Below are positions 40,177 to 48,648 of a stretch of 64,000 nucleotides of DNA, piece by piece. The position numbers and the translations under genes were made by a program. A model generated the notes under the pieces. It worked only from the letters and a program-made list of their open reading frames with translations, was not told the DNA's origin and made no database searches. Within the stretch, counting starts at the first letter, position 1. The number at the start of each line of letters is the position of its first letter. The stretch is from Zavarzinia aquatilis (GTDB lineage: Bacteria; Pseudomonadota; Alphaproteobacteria; Zavarziniales; Zavarziniaceae): contig NZ_QGLE01000001.1 of NCBI RefSeq assembly GCF_003173035.1, positions 310,001 through 374,000 of the forward strand. Reading direction: 5' to 3'.

Positions 40177-40638
40177 TCAACCCCTGTCGTCGCCCCAGCG
40201 CGCGGTCGCCCTGTCGTCACTTTCCTTGGCCTCGACCCAGGCACCGGCACCGTCAGCGGTGATCTCGCGTTTCCAGAAGGGCGCCCTGGTCTTCAGCCAG
40301 TCGATCAGGAAGGCGCAAGCGTCGAGCGCGTCGGCTCTGTGCGGCGAGGCGGTGGCGACGAGAACGATGCGCGCGCCCAGCGGCAGGCGGCCAACCCGGT
40401 GAATGATCACGCAGTCGTCGAGGGCGAAGCGCCGTCTCGCCTCCGCCTCGATGGCGGCGAGGGCGCGTTCCGTCATGCCCGGATAATGTTCGAGTTCGAG
40501 CGCGACGACATCCTGCCGGTCGCCTTGGCCGCGGACGAGACCGACGAAGGAGGCGATGGCGCCCGATTTTCCGGCCCCGCCGAGCGCGTCGAGCGCCGCC
40601 CCGACGTCGAAATCCTCCTGCTGCACTGCAATTGTCAT
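40177..40638 (-). CDS. moaE: Molybdopterin synthase catalytic subunit
   Basis: MoaE of 153 residues; with thiocarboxylated MoaD it adds the dithiolene sulfurs to precursor Z in molybdenum cofactor synthesis. Diagnostic runs are SFVGLVRGQ near 31, LELEHYPGMTERAL near 47, IIHRVGRLPLGARIVLVATASPHR near 78 (given by its ends) and FLIDWLKTRAPFWKRE. The catalytic Lys region KTRAPFWK is intact. No moaD is adjacent. It is divergent from the antiporter gene across about 100 nt. Confidence 0.95.
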   Translation of the reverse strand: MTIAVQQEDFDVGAALDALGGAGKSGAIASFVGLVRGQGDRQDVVALELEHYPGMTERALAAIEAEARRRFALDDCVIIHRVGRLPLGARIVLVATASPHRADALDACAFLIDWLKTRAPFWKREITADGAGAWVEAKESDDRATARWGDDRG

Positions 40639-40737
40639 GCCGAGGCACCTTCAAGCATTGATTCGAGCGGTCATCATTGAAACAATCGCGTGCGCCGAAA
40701 AACGGGGCAAGAGAGCCGAGGACAGGAAAGGATACCG

Positions 40738-42462
40738 ATGCCACATGAGACACCATTGATTGCAACTGTGGCCATCGGTTTCGTGATCGCTTTCATCTTC
40801 GGTTTCTGCGCCAGCCGGCTGCGCATGCCGCCGCTGATCGGATATTTGCTCGCCGGGGTCGCGGTCGGGCCTTTCACGCCCGGTTTCGTGGCCGACGCGG
40901 GTCTTGCGGCGCAGCTCGCGGAAATTGGCGTCATCCTGCTGATGTTCGGGGTCGGCCTGCATTTCTCCGCCGCCGACCTGCTGGCGGTGCGCTGGATCGC
41001 CCTGCCGGGCGCCATCGGCCAGATCGGCGTCGCCACCCTGATGGGCGTGGGCGTCGCCTATCTCTGGGGCTGGAGTCTCGGCGCCGGGATCGTCTTCGGT
41101 CTTTGTCTGTCGGTCGCCAGTACCGTCGTCCTCTTGAAGGCGTTGGAAGAGCGGAACGCCGTCAATGGCGTGAACGGGCGCATCGCCGTCGGCTGGCTGA
41201 TCGTCGAGGACCTCGCCATGGTGCTCGCGCTCGTGCTGCTGCCCGCCTTCGCCGAGGCGCTGGGCGGGCAGGGGGGCGATGCCGGGCATGGCGCGGCGGC
41301 GGCCGGGTCGATCTGGCTCGACCTCGGTCTCACCCTCGGCAAGGTCGCGGCCTTTGTCGCCATCGCGCTGCTGCTCGGCCCGCGCGTGGTGCCCTGGCTG
41401 CTGGCCCAGGTCGCGCGTACCGGCTCGCGCGAGCTGTTCACCCTGTCTGTGCTGGCCATTGCCCTTGGCATCGCCTTCGGCTCGGCGGCGCTGTTCGGTG
41501 TCTCCTTCGCGCTTGGCGCCTTTTTCGCCGGTGTCGTGCTGAACGAATCCGATTTCAGCCAGAAGGCGGCGCATGAATCCATGCCGCTGCAGGATGCCTT
41601 TTCCGTCCTGTTCTTCGTCTCGGTCGGCATGTTGTTCGATCCCATGGTGCTGCTGCGCGATCCGCTGTCGGTGCTGGTCGTGCTCGCCATCATCATGCTG
41701 GGCAAGTCGCTGATCGCCGCCGCCATGGTGCTGGCGCTCGGCTATCCGCTGGGGACGGCGCTGACGGTGTCGTCCAGCCTCGCGCAGATCGGCGAATTCT
41801 CTTTCATTCTCGCGGGGCTCGGCATCGCCCTGGGGCTGTTGCCGCCGGAAGGGCGGGATCTGATCCTGGCGGGGGCGCTGTTCTCGATCACGCTCAATCC
41901 GCTCGTCTTCCTGGGCTCGGACTGGCTGACCCGGCGCTTTGCGCCCGAGGAAGGGGAGGTCCGGGGCGCCGCCCGCCTGCGCTCGCTCGAGCGTGAGTTG
42001 ATGAAGGCCCATCTGCGGACCGAGGCGCGCGATGCGGAACGGGTGCTGAAGGCGCGGGAGTTGGCCGAGAGCTTCCCGATGTTCGCCAGTCTCGACCCGC
42101 AGGGCATGCAGGATCTGCTGCATACTTTCCGTCACCGCACGGCCAATCCTGGGGCGCGGCTGATCCGGCGCGGCGATCGGGCGGATACCGTGTTCTTCAT
42201 CGCCGCCGGTCAGGTGGAAGTCGCGGTGGCGGGCCGCAAGATCCGCCTTGGCCCGGGCGAGCATTTCGGCGAGATGGCGCTGATGTCGGGCGAGCCGCGC
42301 TCGGCCGATGTGACGGCGGTCGACTATTGCCAGTTCTTCACCTTGGACCGGCGGGACTTCCGCCGTTTCATCGCCCAGCACCCTGAGATCAGGACCGTGG
42401 TCGAGGCCACGGCCGCCGCCCGCCGTCAGATGAACGAGGAAAAAGCCGCCGCCGGGGCCTGA
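40738..42462 (+). CDS. CPA2 cation:proton antiporter with C-terminal cyclic-nucleotide-binding domain
   Basis: Inner-membrane antiporter of 574 residues. Residues 1-400 hold about 12 helices of the KefB/CPA2 type, with LRMPPLIGYLLAGVAVGPFTPG near 20 (given by its ends), the VEDLAMV region near 160 and SLAQIGEFSFILAGLG near 345. In place of the usual RCK/TrkA-N domain, the tail (about 455-565) is a CNB domain: PGARLIRRGDRADTVFFI, VEVAVAGRKIRLGPGEHFGE and the phosphate cassette GEMALMSGEPRSADV with conserved Glu and Arg. Gating by cAMP or cGMP is inferred. GGAAAGGA precedes the ATG. It converges directly on motB. Confidence 0.88.
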   Translation: MPHETPLIATVAIGFVIAFIFGFCASRLRMPPLIGYLLAGVAVGPFTPGFVADAGLAAQLAEIGVILLMFGVGLHFSAADLLAVRWIALPGAIGQIGVATLMGVGVAYLWGWSLGAGIVFGLCLSVASTVVLLKALEERNAVNGVNGRIAVGWLIVEDLAMVLALVLLPAFAEALGGQGGDAGHGAAAAGSIWLDLGLTLGKVAAFVAIALLLGPRVVPWLLAQVARTGSRELFTLSVLAIALGIAFGSAALFGVSFALGAFFAGVVLNESDFSQKAAHESMPLQDAFSVLFFVSVGMLFDPMVLLRDPLSVLVVLAIIMLGKSLIAAAMVLALGYPLGTALTVSSSLAQIGEFSFILAGLGIALGLLPPEGRDLILAGALFSITLNPLVFLGSDWLTRRFAPEEGEVRGAARLRSLERELMKAHLRTEARDAERVLKARELAESFPMFASLDPQGMQDLLHTFRHRTANPGARLIRRGDRADTVFFIAAGQVEVAVAGRKIRLGPGEHFGEMALMSGEPRSADVTAVDYCQFFTLDRRDFRRFIAQHPEIRTVVEATAAARRQMNEEKAAAGA

Positions 42463-43551
42463 TCAGGGCTCCGACGGCACGGTGGCGATGCCCGGGGGCA
42501 GCACCGGGCTTTCGCGCAGCAGGGTGATGGTGATGCGCCGGTTGGCGGGGTCGAGCGGATTGTCGGGGTTGAGGGGCTCCGACGCCGCGCGGCCCGAGAC
42601 CTGGAAGATGCGCGACGGCGCGACGCCCGCCTCGGTCAGCACGCGGCGGCTGGAATTGGCGCGGTCCGCCGAAAGTTCCCAGTTGGTGTAGCCCGTGGTG
42701 CTGCGATAGGGCGCGGAATCGGTATGGCCGGCGATGGCGATGCGGTTCGGCAGACGGCCGATGATGCCGGCGATCTTGCGCAGCAGGATCACCATCTCGT
42801 CTGACATGCGCGACGAGCCGGACTGGAACATCGCCTTGCTCTGACCATCGACCAGCTGGATGCGCAGCCCTTCGCGCGTGACCTCAAGCAGGACCTGCGA
42901 CGCGATGGCCTGCAACTCCGGCTGTTCCTGCAGGGCCTGGCGCAGTTGGGTCGCCGTATCGGCGAAACGCTGCGCCTCCGCCCGGGCGAGGGCGGCGTTG
43001 CGGGCGGCCATGTCGGCATCGGCGGCGGTGACGCCCGGCGGCGGCGTCTGCTGTCCAAGGGCGTCTGCGGGGCGCGGGTTCTCGGTCCTTGCGTTGGCAT
43101 CGCCGGGGGCCGGCGCGTCGATGGCCGAGCTGGCCGGACCACCGGCGGCGGGCTGGTGGCTATGGTCGGCATTGTCCTGCTGGGCGAGGCCGCTCACGGG
43201 CTGGCTGTCGTCGTTTTCCTCCTGGTCGGAGGTCTGACTGTCCGGCTCGATCCGGGTGATCAGGGCGGTGACGCCGCCCGAATTGCGGTTGCCATCCTGC
43301 GCGATGGTCTGGCCGCCCATGACGCCGCCCGCGCCGGACGTGGTCTCGGAAACGCTGACCGGGTCGAAATAATCGGCGATACCCTGCTTCTGTGCTTCCG
43401 ATGTCGCGTTCAGCAGCCACAGCAGCAGGAAGAACGCCATCATCGCCGTCACGAAGTCGGCATAGGCGACTTTCCAGGCGCCGCCGTGGTGTCCCCCGGC
43501 GACCTTCTTCACGCGCTTGATGATGATCGTCGGCTGGTTGTCGGTGGCCAT
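42463..43551 (-). CDS. motB: Flagellar motor protein MotB
   Basis: Stator subunit of 362 residues that anchors the proton channel to peptidoglycan. Basic N-terminus IIIKRVKKVAGG, then one helix with the proton-carrying Asp32 in YADFVTAMMAFFLLLWLL. The periplasmic linker (about 60-200) is long and rich in Ala, Gln and Pro. The C-terminal OmpA-like domain has IAIAGHTDSAPYR and SADRANSSRRVLTEAGV. It is 6 nt after motA. It ends head-to-head with the antiporter stop with no gap. Confidence 0.95.
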   Translation of the reverse strand: MATDNQPTIIIKRVKKVAGGHHGGAWKVAYADFVTAMMAFFLLLWLLNATSEAQKQGIADYFDPVSVSETTSGAGGVMGGQTIAQDGNRNSGGVTALITRIEPDSQTSDQEENDDSQPVSGLAQQDNADHSHQPAAGGPASSAIDAPAPGDANARTENPRPADALGQQTPPPGVTAADADMAARNAALARAEAQRFADTATQLRQALQEQPELQAIASQVLLEVTREGLRIQLVDGQSKAMFQSGSSRMSDEMVILLRKIAGIIGRLPNRIAIAGHTDSAPYRSTTGYTNWELSADRANSSRRVLTEAGVAPSRIFQVSGRAASEPLNPDNPLDPANRRITITLLRESPVLPPGIATVPSEP

Positions 43552-43557
43552 CGCGGA

Positions 43558-44418
43558 TCAGACCGGCTGAAGTTTCTGGGTCGCTTCCTCGACCTCGTAG
43601 AAGGTCGGGCGGAAATGGGTCTGCAGCGCCTTGCGGGCGAATTCGACCGAGACCGCCGGCGGATAGCCCTGAAGATGGGCAAGCAGCCCGGACTTGATGC
43701 AATGGAGGTAGCGCATCTCCGAATCATGCGTGGACCGGATCGCGTTCGAGATCGGCGCGATGAAGCCGTAGGAGGTCCAGACGCCGACGAAGGTGCCGAC
43801 CAGCGCGCCGCCGATCAGATGGCCGAGCACTTCCGGCGGCTCGGTAATGGCGCCCATGGTATGGATGACGCCCAGCACGGCGGCGACGATGCCGAGGGCG
43901 GGCATACCGTCGGCCATGTTCTGGATGGCGTGGGAAACCTCGTGTTCTTCCTGCGCGTGGGTTTCCAGCTCGATGTCGATCAACGCCTCCATCTCGTAGG
44001 AATTCTCGGTGCCGAGGGTCATCAGGCGCAGGTAGTCGCACAGAAAGGTCACCGCGTGGTGATCCTTGGCGAAGATCGGGAACTGGTTGAACAGGGTGCT
44101 GTCGTGCGGATTCTCGACATGCTGTTCGAGGGCCAGCATCCCTTTGGTCTTGGCCAGTTTGAATACAGAATAGAGCAGGGACAGCAACTCGAGGAAGGCG
44201 GCCTTGTTGTAGCGCGGCCCCTTGATCGCCGAGACGACGGCGCCGCCGGTCTTCTTGAGGACGGTCGAGGGATTGCCGATGATATAGGCGCCGGTGGCGG
44301 CGCCGAAGATGATCATGAATTCATAGGGCTGCCACAGCACCGCGAGGTGACCGCCGGCGAGGGCATAGCCGCCGATGACGCACACGAGGACGACGACGAA
44401 TCCGATGATCAGCAGCAT
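43558..44418 (-). CDS. motA: Flagellar motor protein MotA
   Basis: Stator proton-channel subunit of 286 residues with four helices. Landmarks are VLWQPYEFMIIFGAATGAYI near 25, the cytoplasmic loop with GTENSYEMEALIDIELETH (charged residues that touch FliG), DGMPALGIVAAVLGVIHTMG and LVGTFVGVWTSYGFIAP. The ATG at 44418 gives the family length; the frame is open to 44457. It is first of the motAB pair and implies flagellar motility. No other flagellar genes lie in the window. Confidence 0.96.
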   Translation of the reverse strand: MLLIIGFVVVLVCVIGGYALAGGHLAVLWQPYEFMIIFGAATGAYIIGNPSTVLKKTGGAVVSAIKGPRYNKAAFLELLSLLYSVFKLAKTKGMLALEQHVENPHDSTLFNQFPIFAKDHHAVTFLCDYLRLMTLGTENSYEMEALIDIELETHAQEEHEVSHAIQNMADGMPALGIVAAVLGVIHTMGAITEPPEVLGHLIGGALVGTFVGVWTSYGFIAPISNAIRSTHDSEMRYLHCIKSGLLAHLQGYPPAVSVEFARKALQTHFRPTFYEVEEATQKLQPV

Positions 44419-44526
44419 GGGGCGGCGGGCCTGTGCGAAGCGAGGTGGTTGTTGCACTCTGGGCCATGGTGGTTAACAAACCTCTTAGCGGGGCATTCTT
44501 CCCGCCATTCCGGGTGGGGGGATGAG

Positions 44527-45459
44527 ATGAAACCGATGGCCGCCATTGCCGCGATCCTGTGCGCCGCGTTGATCGTCGGCGCCTGCGCGCCGAGGACGAG
44601 GGGGCGGACACCGGTGGCGGCGCGCCCGGGGACCGTGACGGCGACGGTCGATGCCGGTGGCATTCCGGTGCCCTATGCCTGCAGCGGACGCCAGCCCGCC
44701 CTCGCGCCCGGCGGCCTCGCCGCTGCCATGGTCGGTATCGCCCGGGGCGAATGGCAGAAATGGGGCGCCCGCACCATCGACATAAGGCCGGACGCGACCG
44801 TCCTGACCCTGCCCGGGCGCATCCCCGCGGTCTGGGAACAGGAGCGGGAAAGCTTCCCCATGCTGGCGGAATATTGGTGCGCCGTGCCGCCTTACCGGAA
44901 TTACTGGGAGCAGGCGGCGAAAAGCGCCGGCTTCTCCGACATCGTCGCCGACGACGGCGGCATCGACGACGATGCCTTCAAGCGCCAGTCGGTCGGCGGC
45001 AGCCCCTTCGGCGAGCCGTGGTCGGCTGCCTTCACCTCCTGGGTGATCCATATGGCGGGCCTGCCGGAAAGCCGCTTCCGCTACAGCGATACCCATTGGG
45101 ATTATGTTTCCGATGCGATGACGGCGGCGCCCGGCACCCGCGCCTTCCGCGCCCTTGGCATCGCGCTGGCGCCGCCCGCGCCCGGCGACCTCGTCTGCGC
45201 GACGCGGAGCGGCACGCCCCCCGCCACCTGGCAGGACCTCGCCCTGCAAGGCACGCGGCCGATGCATTGCGACATCGTCGTCGGCTACACCGCCTGCAAT
45301 TTCAGCCCCTCGGGCCGCTGTATCGAGGCGATCGGCGGCAATGTCCTGCAGGCGGTCTCGCTCTCGCGCATCCCGCTCGACAGCGCCGGCCGTGTGGTGC
45401 CCGGCCTGCCCGGCACGGGCCGGGACTGGCTGGTGGTGCTGAAGAACCAGGGCGGGTGA
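44527..45459 (+). CDS. DUF2272 lipoprotein
   Basis: Predicted lipoprotein of 310 residues with lipobox LIVGAC and lipidated Cys20. The DUF2272 region carries GEPWSAAFTSWVIHMAGLP, then FRYSDTHWDYVSDA, and later LVCATRSG and MHCDIVVG. The Trp-Ser and Cys/His spacing looks like an NlpC/P60 or CHAP-type hydrolase fold, which would fit cell-wall cleavage, but activity of this family is not established. It is divergent from motA across 108 nt. GGGTGGGGGG precedes the start. The LRR gene follows within 22 nt on the same strand. Confidence 0.75.
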   Translation: MKPMAAIAAILCAALIVGACAPRTRGRTPVAARPGTVTATVDAGGIPVPYACSGRQPALAPGGLAAAMVGIARGEWQKWGARTIDIRPDATVLTLPGRIPAVWEQERESFPMLAEYWCAVPPYRNYWEQAAKSAGFSDIVADDGGIDDDAFKRQSVGGSPFGEPWSAAFTSWVIHMAGLPESRFRYSDTHWDYVSDAMTAAPGTRAFRALGIALAPPAPGDLVCATRSGTPPATWQDLALQGTRPMHCDIVVGYTACNFSPSGRCIEAIGGNVLQAVSLSRIPLDSAGRVVPGLPGTGRDWLVVLKNQGG

Positions 45460-45480
45460 GAGCGGTAAAAGGGAGTGAAC

Positions 45481-46344
45481 GTGTCAAGCGATCTCGTTTT
45501 CTCGAAGGGAAAATTCGGCCGTGCCGTTTCAATTGCCGGTCGATGGAGAGAATCATATCTGCCGATTTTGAAGAAAAAAGGTGTCTCTGAAATCGAAATC
45601 AACGATGGTAAAGGTTGGCGCGGTTCGGATTGTTCGTTCCTGAATGAATTTCTTGATATTTATTCTTTAAATATAATTGCATTGAGGCTTGAAGATTATT
45701 CGATTGTCAATGAATTGCACAATTTGGAAGAGCTGGAAATTATAAGTTATGGAAAATCTCCGGTCGATTTCTCGAATTTTCCAAAATTAAGAAATTGTGC
45801 GCTGCAATGGCATTCAAAAATGACATCGCTATCAGTTTGTCGCGAGATCGTGGAACTCTTCATTGATGGATATGATGGACGATCCCTTGAGTATTTTTCC
45901 GATCTTTCTCAGATTGAATCTATAGCCATATTAAATTCGAAACTCGAAAATCTGAATGGCATTTCTGGTTTGAAAAATTTGAGCAGCTTACGTTTGGCCG
46001 GTTGCAGACATTTGACCTCGCTCGACGGAGTTCAGTACCTAGCGATGTTACAGTCGATCAATCTGGATACCGTCAGGGGAATTTCATCGGTGAAAGAACT
46101 GGCGCTTTCCACTGCATTGAAAAGGGTCAATTTGAATAATCTGGGTGCAATAGACACACTCAAGCCGCTTCGTGCGCTGCCTGAAGTCGAGATGTTGAAC
46201 TTCGTGGAGAGCACGAATATTACCGATGGCGATATCGCTGTTCTGGCCGAATTTCCCATGCTCAAAATATGCGGCTTCATGAATCGCCGGCATTACAACA
46301 TGACGAGAGAGGAACTTTCTCGCCAACTGGCGATCAGGGGCTGA
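45481..46344 (+). CDS. AT-rich leucine-rich-repeat protein, probable foreign gene
   Basis: 287-residue protein with irregular LRR units of about 22 residues, for example LHNLEELEIISYG, IESIAILNSKLENLNGI and LKNLSSLRLAGCRHLTSLDGV. No signal peptide or membrane segment. Base composition and codon choice differ sharply from all neighbours, with many AAT, TTT, GAA and ATA codons and runs such as TTTAAATATAATTG, so recent transfer is likely. GTG 45481 is preferred because AAAAGGGAG lies 5 nt upstream; GTG 45475 is in frame. It may be co-transcribed with the DUF2272 gene. Its last 11 nt overlap the ilvA stop region. Function unknown; a binding or immunity role is only a guess. Confidence 0.7.
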   Translation: MSSDLVFSKGKFGRAVSIAGRWRESYLPILKKKGVSEIEINDGKGWRGSDCSFLNEFLDIYSLNIIALRLEDYSIVNELHNLEELEIISYGKSPVDFSNFPKLRNCALQWHSKMTSLSVCREIVELFIDGYDGRSLEYFSDLSQIESIAILNSKLENLNGISGLKNLSSLRLAGCRHLTSLDGVQYLAMLQSINLDTVRGISSVKELALSTALKRVNLNNLGAIDTLKPLRALPEVEMLNFVESTNITDGDIAVLAEFPMLKICGFMNRRHYNMTREELSRQLAIRG

Positions 46345-47563
46345 CCGCCGTCGTCGCCAGTTTGCGCACGGGAAAGCCCGCGGCCTCGATGCGCGCGATG
46401 ATTTCGGCGAGGTGATCGGCGTCGCGGGTCTCGATCACCAGATCGAGGTCGGCGTTCTTGACCGGAACGTCGAGGAACAGGCGCTGGTGCGAGACCTCGA
46501 GGATATTGCCGCCGCCTTCGCCGATCAGGCTGGCGATGCGGGCGAGGGTGCCCGGGCTGTCGGAAATCATCACCCGGAGGCCGGCGATCCGCCCCTCGCG
46601 CACCAGATTGCGGCGGATGACCTCGCCCAGCAGCCGGGGGTCGATATTGCCGCCCGAGAGGACGAGGCCGACCTTCTTGCCCTTGAATCGCGCGGGGTTC
46701 GCGAGCACGGCGGCGAGGCCGGCGGCGCCCGCGCCTTCGACCACCGTCTTCTCGATGGCGAGGAGGAGGCCGATGGCCCGCTCCAGCTCGGATTCGGTGA
46801 CCAGCAGCACGTCGGTGACGAGGTCGCGGCAGATGTCGCGGGTCAGGCGCCCGGCTTCCTTGACCGCGATACCCTCGGCGATGGTCATGCCGCCACAGAC
46901 CTCGGCCTTGCCCTTGAGGGCGTTGTGCATGGAGGGGTAGAGCGCGGCCTCGACCCCGATCACCTCGACCGCCGGGTTGATCGCCTTCGCGGCGACGGCG
47001 ATGCCGGCGATCAGCCCGCCACCGCCGATGGGCACGACGATGCAGTCGAGATCGGGCACTGCCGCCAGCATCTCCAGCCCCGCCGTGCCTTGCCCCGCGA
47101 TGATCAGGGGATCGTCGAAGGGATGAACGAGGGTCAGGCCTTCCTCGGCGGCGACGCGCAGGGCCGCGGCAAAGGCATCAGCCAGCAGATCGCCTTCGAG
47201 GATGACGCGGGCGCCATGGTCCCGGGTCTGGCGCACTTTGACGAAGGGCGTCGGCTTCGGCATGACGATGGTCGCCGGAATGCCGAGGCGGGCGGCGTGA
47301 TAGGCGACGCCCTGCGCATGATTGCCGGCCGACATGGCGATGACGCCGGCTTTCCGCTCGGCCTCGGTCAGGCTTTGCAGCTTGTGGCAGGCGCCGCGAT
47401 CCTTGAACGAGGCGGTGAACTGGTGGTTCTCGAACTTGAGGAACAGGCGGGCGCCCGCGATGGCGCCGAGGGTGCGGCTCTCGGCACAGGGGGTCGCGAC
47501 GATCTGGCCGGCCAGACCGCGGGCGGCGGCTTCGATGTCGGCAAGGGTTACGATGGCGGTCAT
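46334..47563 (-). CDS. Threonine ammonia-lyase with C-terminal ACT domain
   Basis: PLP enzyme of 409 residues that deaminates threonine to 2-oxobutanoate for isoleucine synthesis or threonine breakdown. The PLP lysine is Lys54 in ASFKDRGA. SAGNHAQGVAYHA near 98 and the phosphate-binding GGGGLIAGIA near 188 are intact. The tail (about 325-405) is a single ACT domain with RVMISDSPGTLARIASLIGEG (ends listed), as in TdcB-like bacterial enzymes rather than the two-ACT IlvA of E. coli. An SDR gene is upstream on the same strand. It overlaps the LRR gene by 11 nt at the 3' end. Confidence 0.92.
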   Translation of the reverse strand: MTAIVTLADIEAAARGLAGQIVATPCAESRTLGAIAGARLFLKFENHQFTASFKDRGACHKLQSLTEAERKAGVIAMSAGNHAQGVAYHAARLGIPATIVMPKPTPFVKVRQTRDHGARVILEGDLLADAFAAALRVAAEEGLTLVHPFDDPLIIAGQGTAGLEMLAAVPDLDCIVVPIGGGGLIAGIAVAAKAINPAVEVIGVEAALYPSMHNALKGKAEVCGGMTIAEGIAVKEAGRLTRDICRDLVTDVLLVTESELERAIGLLLAIEKTVVEGAGAAGLAAVLANPARFKGKKVGLVLSGGNIDPRLLGEVIRRNLVREGRIAGLRVMISDSPGTLARIASLIGEGGGNILEVSHQRLFLDVPVKNADLDLVIETRDADHLAEIIARIEAAGFPVRKLATTAVSP

Positions 47564-47594
47564 GGGGGAATCCTCGGTCGGCCCCCGGACTTGA

Positions 47595-48524
47595 TCACAT
47601 CGGGGTCGGCTTGAGGAAGTCCCCGTTTCGCGCCGTCAGCGTCATGGCGGTCTGCCACAGGCGCAGGGCTGTCGCCGGATCTGGTTTCAGCTTCTTGTCC
47701 GCCCGGGCTGGCGGGCCGCGCATCCCGCCGAGGCGGCTGGGGCCATAAAGCTCGCCGCCCGAGGCCGACGGGTCGGTCGCGGCGAGAATGCTGGGGGCCG
47801 CACCCATGGCCGGGCTTTGCGCCATCAGGGCATTGCCGAGGGCGAGCATGATCGTCTCGGCGAAGGTCGGCTTCATCGAGCGACCGCCCCAGGCGCTGTT
47901 GGTCGCGGCATAGCCGGGGTGCGACAGCAGGCTGAGGACGGGGATGCCAGCGCCATCCAGCCGGCGCTGCAATTCTTCCGCCAGCAACAGATTGCCCAGC
48001 TTGGAATCGGCATAGGCTTGCCACTTGGAATAGGGCCGGCGCCGCCAGTCGAGATCGTCGAAATCGAGCTTGCCGCGCCGGTTCATGGCGCTGGTCACGG
48101 TGACCACGCGCGCCCCCGGCCGACGGGCGAGCAGCGGCAGCAGATCGAGGGTGAGGGCGAAATGGCCAAGGCAATTGGCGCCGAAATGCCATTCGAAGCC
48201 CTGCGCCGTATGGCCATGGTCGATGCCGAACACACCCGCGTTGCAGACGAGGATGTCGAGCCCGTCGAGGCTGTCATAAAGCGCATCGACGCAAGACCCG
48301 ACACTGGCGAGATCGTCGAGCGCTAGGGGGACGGCCCGGTGCTCCGCGTCCGGGCATTCGGCTCGCAGCGTCGCGACGGTCTCGCTGGCGCGGGCCGCAT
48401 CGCGGCAGGCGATGACGACCGCCGCGCCCCGGGCGGCGAGGCCGCGCGCGGTCTCGAGGCCGATGCCCCGGTTCGCGCCGGTGACGAGGGCGGTCTTGCC
48501 CGCGAGTTCACTCTGGCCTGTCAT
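47595..48524 (-). CDS. Short-chain dehydrogenase, retinol-dehydrogenase/WWOX-like
   Basis: SDR of 309 residues. Cofactor motif TGANRGIGLETA near 15, CNAGVFG near 95, catalytic Ser in VTSAMNRRG, and Tyr/Lys in YADSKLGNLLLAEEL. The insert DFDDLDWRRRPYSKWQAY before the Tyr is characteristic of the retinol-dehydrogenase-like group. The ATG at 48524 follows GGGAGGGCAGG; the frame is open to 48650. It is divergent from the decarboxylase and 31 nt upstream of the threonine ammonia-lyase, with which it may be co-transcribed. The substrate is unknown. Confidence 0.85.
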   Translation of the reverse strand: MTGQSELAGKTALVTGANRGIGLETARGLAARGAAVVIACRDAARASETVATLRAECPDAEHRAVPLALDDLASVGSCVDALYDSLDGLDILVCNAGVFGIDHGHTAQGFEWHFGANCLGHFALTLDLLPLLARRPGARVVTVTSAMNRRGKLDFDDLDWRRRPYSKWQAYADSKLGNLLLAEELQRRLDGAGIPVLSLLSHPGYAATNSAWGGRSMKPTFAETIMLALGNALMAQSPAMGAAPSILAATDPSASGGELYGPSRLGGMRGPPARADKKLKPDPATALRLWQTAMTLTARNGDFLKPTPM

Positions 48525-48648
48525 CCTGCCCTCCCTTTCGGGGCAGATTGGACGAGCCGCGCCCGTTGCGGATCGTCCGTTTGGAGGCGACATTTTTCCG
48601 ACATGGTGCGAGGCCAGAATGGCGCTCGCATTTCGTTCGGGGGCAGGC

